From Streptomyces sp. NRRL B-3428 (GTDB taxonomy: Bacteria; Actinomycetota; Actinomycetes; Streptomycetales; Streptomycetaceae), in contig JOGW01000034.1 of the NCBI GenBank assembly GCA_000721375.1, forward strand, positions 1 through 14,623: a stretch of DNA of 14,623 bases. The letters run 5' to 3'. Below, piece by piece: positions 13,786-14,623 of the stretch (the stretch's first letter is position 1; each line of letters begins with the position of its first letter). The notes under the pieces are model-generated. The model saw only the letters and a program-made list of their open reading frames with translations. It was not told the DNA's origin and searched no databases. The position numbers and the translations under genes were made by a program.

Positions 13786-14283
13786 ATGCCTGAGAACGAG
13801 CCGACGCTCGACGAACAGATCGCCGCGTACCAGCGCGAGTTCGCCGATCTCGACCCCCAGGTCGAGCAGATCGTCTCGGCGCTCGGCCGCCTGAACCGCC
13901 GCATGAACGTGGCGTACGGCAGGCAGACCGCCACCCTCGGCATCAGCAATGCCGAGTGGGAGGTCCTCAAGGCTCTGGTCCTGGCCGGCCAGCCCTATCG
14001 CATGGGCCCCGGCGACCTGGCCAAGCAGCTGGGCCTCACACCCGCCGCCATGACCCACCGCATCGACCGCATGGTTGCGGAGGGACTGGTGACCCGTGAC
14101 AGGGACGAAGCCAATCGCGTACGCGTGATCGTCGGCCTCACCGACGCCGGCCGGCAGAAGTGGCTGGACGCCATGGAGCTGGCCACGACCTTCGAGGAGG
14201 ACCTGCTCCAGGACCTCTCCACGAAGGAGCGCGGCGTTCTGGGGGAGCTCCTGACCAGGCTGCTGGTCCGCGTCGAGAGCTGA
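13786..14283 (+). CDS. MarR-family transcriptional regulator
   Basis: This 165-residue protein has the MarR winged helix at about residues 50-125: LGISNAEWEVLKALVLAG, then LAKQLGLTPAAMTHRIDRMVAEGLV as helix-turn-helix, and RDRDEANRVRVIVGLTDAGR as the wing. The flanking N- and C-terminal helices form the dimer interface. MarR dimers usually repress a neighbouring gene and let go on binding small phenolic or drug-like ligands. The divergent MFS transporter is the obvious target. The ATG at 13786 is probably the first base of the transcript. About 20 bases after the stop the first of several strong promoters begins, with no clear terminator between. Confidence 0.9.
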   Translation: MPENEPTLDEQIAAYQREFADLDPQVEQIVSALGRLNRRMNVAYGRQTATLGISNAEWEVLKALVLAGQPYRMGPGDLAKQLGLTPAAMTHRIDRMVAEGLVTRDRDEANRVRVIVGLTDAGRQKWLDAMELATTFEEDLLQDLSTKERGVLGELLTRLLVRVES

Positions 14284-14306
14284 CCAAGATCGGTTCAGGG
14301 CGGGGG

Positions 14307-14335
14307 TTGACACGGCCCCGCTCGATCCGTAAGGT
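14307..14335 (+). promoter_or_regulatory. Promoter P1, consensus -35
   Basis: TTGACA (14307-14312), a 17-base spacer, then TAAGGT (14330-14335). The -35 is a perfect match to the principal sigma factor consensus and the spacing is ideal. It is the best promoter in the window. Confidence 0.75.
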
Positions 14336-14465
14336 TCTTCGAGTTGTCACGGAGCCGGAACGGTTCTGCGGCAGCCACTCTCGCCGCTCACAGCGGCACA
14401 CCACAACCAACGCACGATTCCTCTGGGGATTGAATTACGTGCGCCTTCGTGCGCCCGAAAATCAA

Positions 14466-14494
14466 TTCACAGGCCCGAAAGGCTCGATTATGAG
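14466..14494 (+). promoter_or_regulatory. Promoter P2
   Basis: TTCACA (14466-14471), a 17-base spacer, then TATGAG (14489-14494). The -35 differs from TTGACA at one base. The spacer holds the CAGGCCCGAAAGG element that recurs before the last promoter. Confidence 0.5.
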
Positions 14495-14517
14495 TCGGCC
14501 GGAGAATCCGCTAAGGT
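14489..14517 (+). promoter_or_regulatory. Promoter P3, overlapping P2
   Basis: TAAGGT at 14512-14517 sits in the same context as in P1 (TCCG, one base, AAGGTTCT). Seventeen bases upstream is TATGAG (14489-14494), a poor -35 that also serves as the -10 of P2. P2 and P3 therefore could not be occupied together. Confidence 0.4.
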
Positions 14518-14560
14518 TCTGGATGTCGGAACGGCCCAACAGCCGTAAAGACAACCCGAG

Positions 14561-14597
14561 TTGACCGGGAGTCAGGCCCGAAAGGATCTGATAGAGT
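14561..14597 (+). promoter_or_regulatory. Promoter P4, most proximal to the rRNA
   Basis: TTGACC (14561-14566) and TAGAGT (14592-14597) are each good hexamers, but they are 25 bases apart, too far for one standard promoter. TAGAGT with a poor -35 (GAGTCA at 14569-14574, 17-base spacer) is the alternative. Promoter activity here is likely; its architecture is uncertain. Confidence 0.4.
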
Positions 14598-14623
14598 CGA
14601 CACCGCCGGAAAGGGAAGCGCGA

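Larger units (their letters stand above)
14284..14623 (+). promoter_or_regulatory. Probable rRNA operon promoter and leader region
   Basis: This 340-base stretch contains no gene. It has at least three, perhaps four, sigma-70-like promoters in tandem, with the element CAGGCCCGAAAGG repeated at 14470-14482 and 14573-14585. The window ends in GGAAAGGGAAGCGCGA, which resembles the leader upstream of Streptomyces 16S rRNA genes. The 16S gene itself would lie beyond the right edge. The call rests on promoter layout and remembered leader sequence. Confidence 0.7.

Overview
The window is high-GC actinobacterial DNA and almost certainly from a Streptomyces. The signs are strong G/C third-position bias, an AfsR-type regulator, a PAS/SpoIIE-type phosphatase with a switch kinase domain, a sigma factor fused to a membrane and carbohydrate-binding tail, a DnaA box of the Streptomyces form, and a right edge that looks like the promoter and leader region of a ribosomal RNA operon. 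Everything here was read from sequence alone, and family names rest on motifs I can see.

Layout. Bases 1-347 hold no gene I can support, only palindromes and a degenerate direct repeat. A probable leaderless 23-codon leader ORF (348-419) and three consecutive RNA hairpins precede a stand-alone alanyl-tRNA-synthetase catalytic core (549-1748); the last hairpin buries that gene's ribosome binding site. A large AfsR/SARP-type regulator follows (1821-5162), with a seven-copy 18-bp repeat in the linker between its transcription-activator and ATPase parts. It meets head-to-head a minus-strand gene (5169-7025) encoding one polypeptide with an ECF sigma factor, a zinc-finger anti-sigma-like segment, a membrane helix, a Pro/Thr stalk and an NPCBM carbohydrate-binding domain. 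The two stop codons lie in a perfect 20-bp tandem duplication.

A TetR-family regulator (7360-8148, minus) is divergent from a type II NADH dehydrogenase-like flavoprotein (8464-9945, plus). The intergenic region has a perfect 15-bp palindrome and a second copy of its half-site exactly 200 bp away. Next come a PAS/PP2C phosphatase/ATPase protein (10084-11700) and a small TPR protein (11740-12333). An MFS transporter (12356-13642, minus) is divergent from a MarR-family regulator (13786-14283, plus) across an unusually A/T-rich spacer. The last 340 bases carry tandem sigma-70-like promoters typical of a Streptomyces rRNA operon; the 16S gene would start beyond the window.

How the genes work together. 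Most are regulators or sensors: an AfsR-like ATPase regulator, a membrane-tethered sigma factor, a phosphatase/kinase of the anti-sigma partner-switch type, TetR and MarR. The TetR/ndh and MarR/MFS pairs look like local regulator-target units. The two most unusual systems are the AlaRS-like gene with its structured leader and the one-protein surface sensor/anti-sigma/sigma fusion.
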